Shown one piece after another: positions 63,574 through 64,000 of a stretch of 64,000 bases of DNA. Below the pieces are notes generated by a model. That model had not been told where the DNA came from and ran no database searches. It saw only the letters and a list, made by a program, of their open reading frames with translations. This DNA is from Bufo bufo (Eukaryota > Chordata > Amphibia > Anura > Bufonidae): NCBI RefSeq assembly GCF_905171765.1, contig NC_053390.1:139843468-139907467 (forward strand), in the 5' to 3' direction. The position numbers and the translations under genes are program-made. The number at the start of each line of letters is the position of its first letter. Position 1 is the stretch's first letter.

Positions 63574-64000
63574 CAGGGAGTGCAGAATTATTAGGCAAGT
63601 TGTATTTTTGAGGATTAATTTTATTATTGAACAACAACCATGTTCTCAATGAACCCAAAAAACTCATTATCAAAGCTGAATATTTTTGGAAGTAGTTTTT
63701 ATTTTGTTTTTAGTTTTAGCTATTTTAGGGGGATATCTGTGTGTGCAGGTGACTATTACTGTGCATAATTATTAGGCAACTTAACAAAAAACAAATATAT
63801 ACCCATTTCAATTATTTATTTTTACCAGTGAAACCAATATAACATCTCAACATTCACAAATATACATTTCTGACATTCAAAAACAAAACAAAAACAAATC
63901 AGTGACCAATATAGCCACCTTTCTTTGCAAGGACACTCAAAAGCCTGCCATCCATGGATTCTGTCAGTGTTTTGATCTGTTCACCATCAACATTGCGTGC
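63574..64000 (-). mobile_element. Tc1/mariner element, 3' end; continues past the window
   Basis: TA then CAGGGAGTGCAGAATTATTA marks the terminal repeat. TGTGCATAATTATTAGGCAAC at about 63,760 is an internal repeat of the same motif. The transposase end lies at 63,899-64,000. Confidence 0.8.
63899..64000 (-). CDS. Tc1/mariner-type transposase, last 33 codons
   Basis: The minus strand reads ARNVDGEQIKTLTESMDGRL and then LSVLAKKGGYIGH before a TGA at 63,899-63,901. It has no stop or frameshift up to the window edge, and its position next to the terminal repeat makes it the C-terminus of that element's transposase. The catalytic core lies outside the window, so activity cannot be judged. I recognise the family as widespread in vertebrates but give it no name. 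Confidence 0.7.
   Translation of the reverse strand, partial: ARNVDGEQIKTLTESMDGRLLSVLAKKGGYIGH

Overview
The window looks like gene-poor, repeat-saturated vertebrate DNA, most likely from a frog or toad with a large genome. The evidence is a CR1-type LINE, TTAAAGGRR-type (T2/Kolobok-like) MITEs, abundant BED-finger hAT transposons, Tc1/mariner elements and many solo LTRs. I see no complete host gene and no ribosomal or protein-coding operon. Nearly every long reading frame belongs to a mobile element or to an open tandem repeat. No database search was possible, so all family names rest on motifs and on my own recognition.

Layout. 0.3-2.5 kb: a CR1-like LINE whose reverse transcriptase frame is broken by two stops. 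2.5-4.9 kb: MITEs and a mariner 3' part. 5.1-18 kb: a nest of hAT elements (at least five partial or near-complete copies), several of them preceded by a tandem array with its own unit length (72, about 95 and 92 bp). A 749-bp MITE and a Penelope-like segment with a hammerhead-like motif lie among them. 18.2-21.8 kb, minus strand: an LTR element with a 491-bp LTR, a two-module protease-like reading frame and, downstream, intron-less pieces of a smooth/non-muscle myosin heavy chain and of a NASP-like histone chaperone joined head to tail. 22.2-23.1 kb: a minisatellite. 24.1-25.6 kb: a palindromic MITE holding a solo LTR. 26.2-33.4 kb: mostly low-copy AT-rich DNA with candidate conserved non-coding sequence. 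33.4-41.6 kb: a hAT MITE, a reversed hAT N-terminus with a 102-bp array, the 5' half of an L2-like LINE, a LINE 3' end, a Gypsy integrase end and small MITEs. 43.4-46.8 kb: four elements stacked inside a TA/GATA microsatellite (two solo LTRs and two Tc1 elements). 46.9-49.6 kb: a segment with a canonical hammerhead core, a minisatellite and a solo LTR. 49.8-58.0 kb: one complete hAT element of 8.2 kb bounded by an exact 8-bp duplication, with a 173-bp array before its transposase, a 110-bp array after it and two later insertions inside it. 58-64 kb: MITEs, a solo LTR, low-copy DNA, a tRNA-like sequence and the end of a further Tc1/mariner element that runs off the window.

How it fits together. 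The relative order of events can be read from intact target-site duplications. A hAT MITE (TSD CTCTGCGG) landed in the transposase gene of the 8.2-kb hAT (TSD GTCATAAA). Solo LTRs carry 5-bp duplications (GCTAC, CAAAC, ATGTC). A 749-bp MITE landed in a hAT-associated 72-bp satellite with a TAA duplication. The observations I rate highest are the LTR element with two fused host-derived sequences, and the repeated pairing of hAT transposase genes with unrelated medium-unit tandem arrays.
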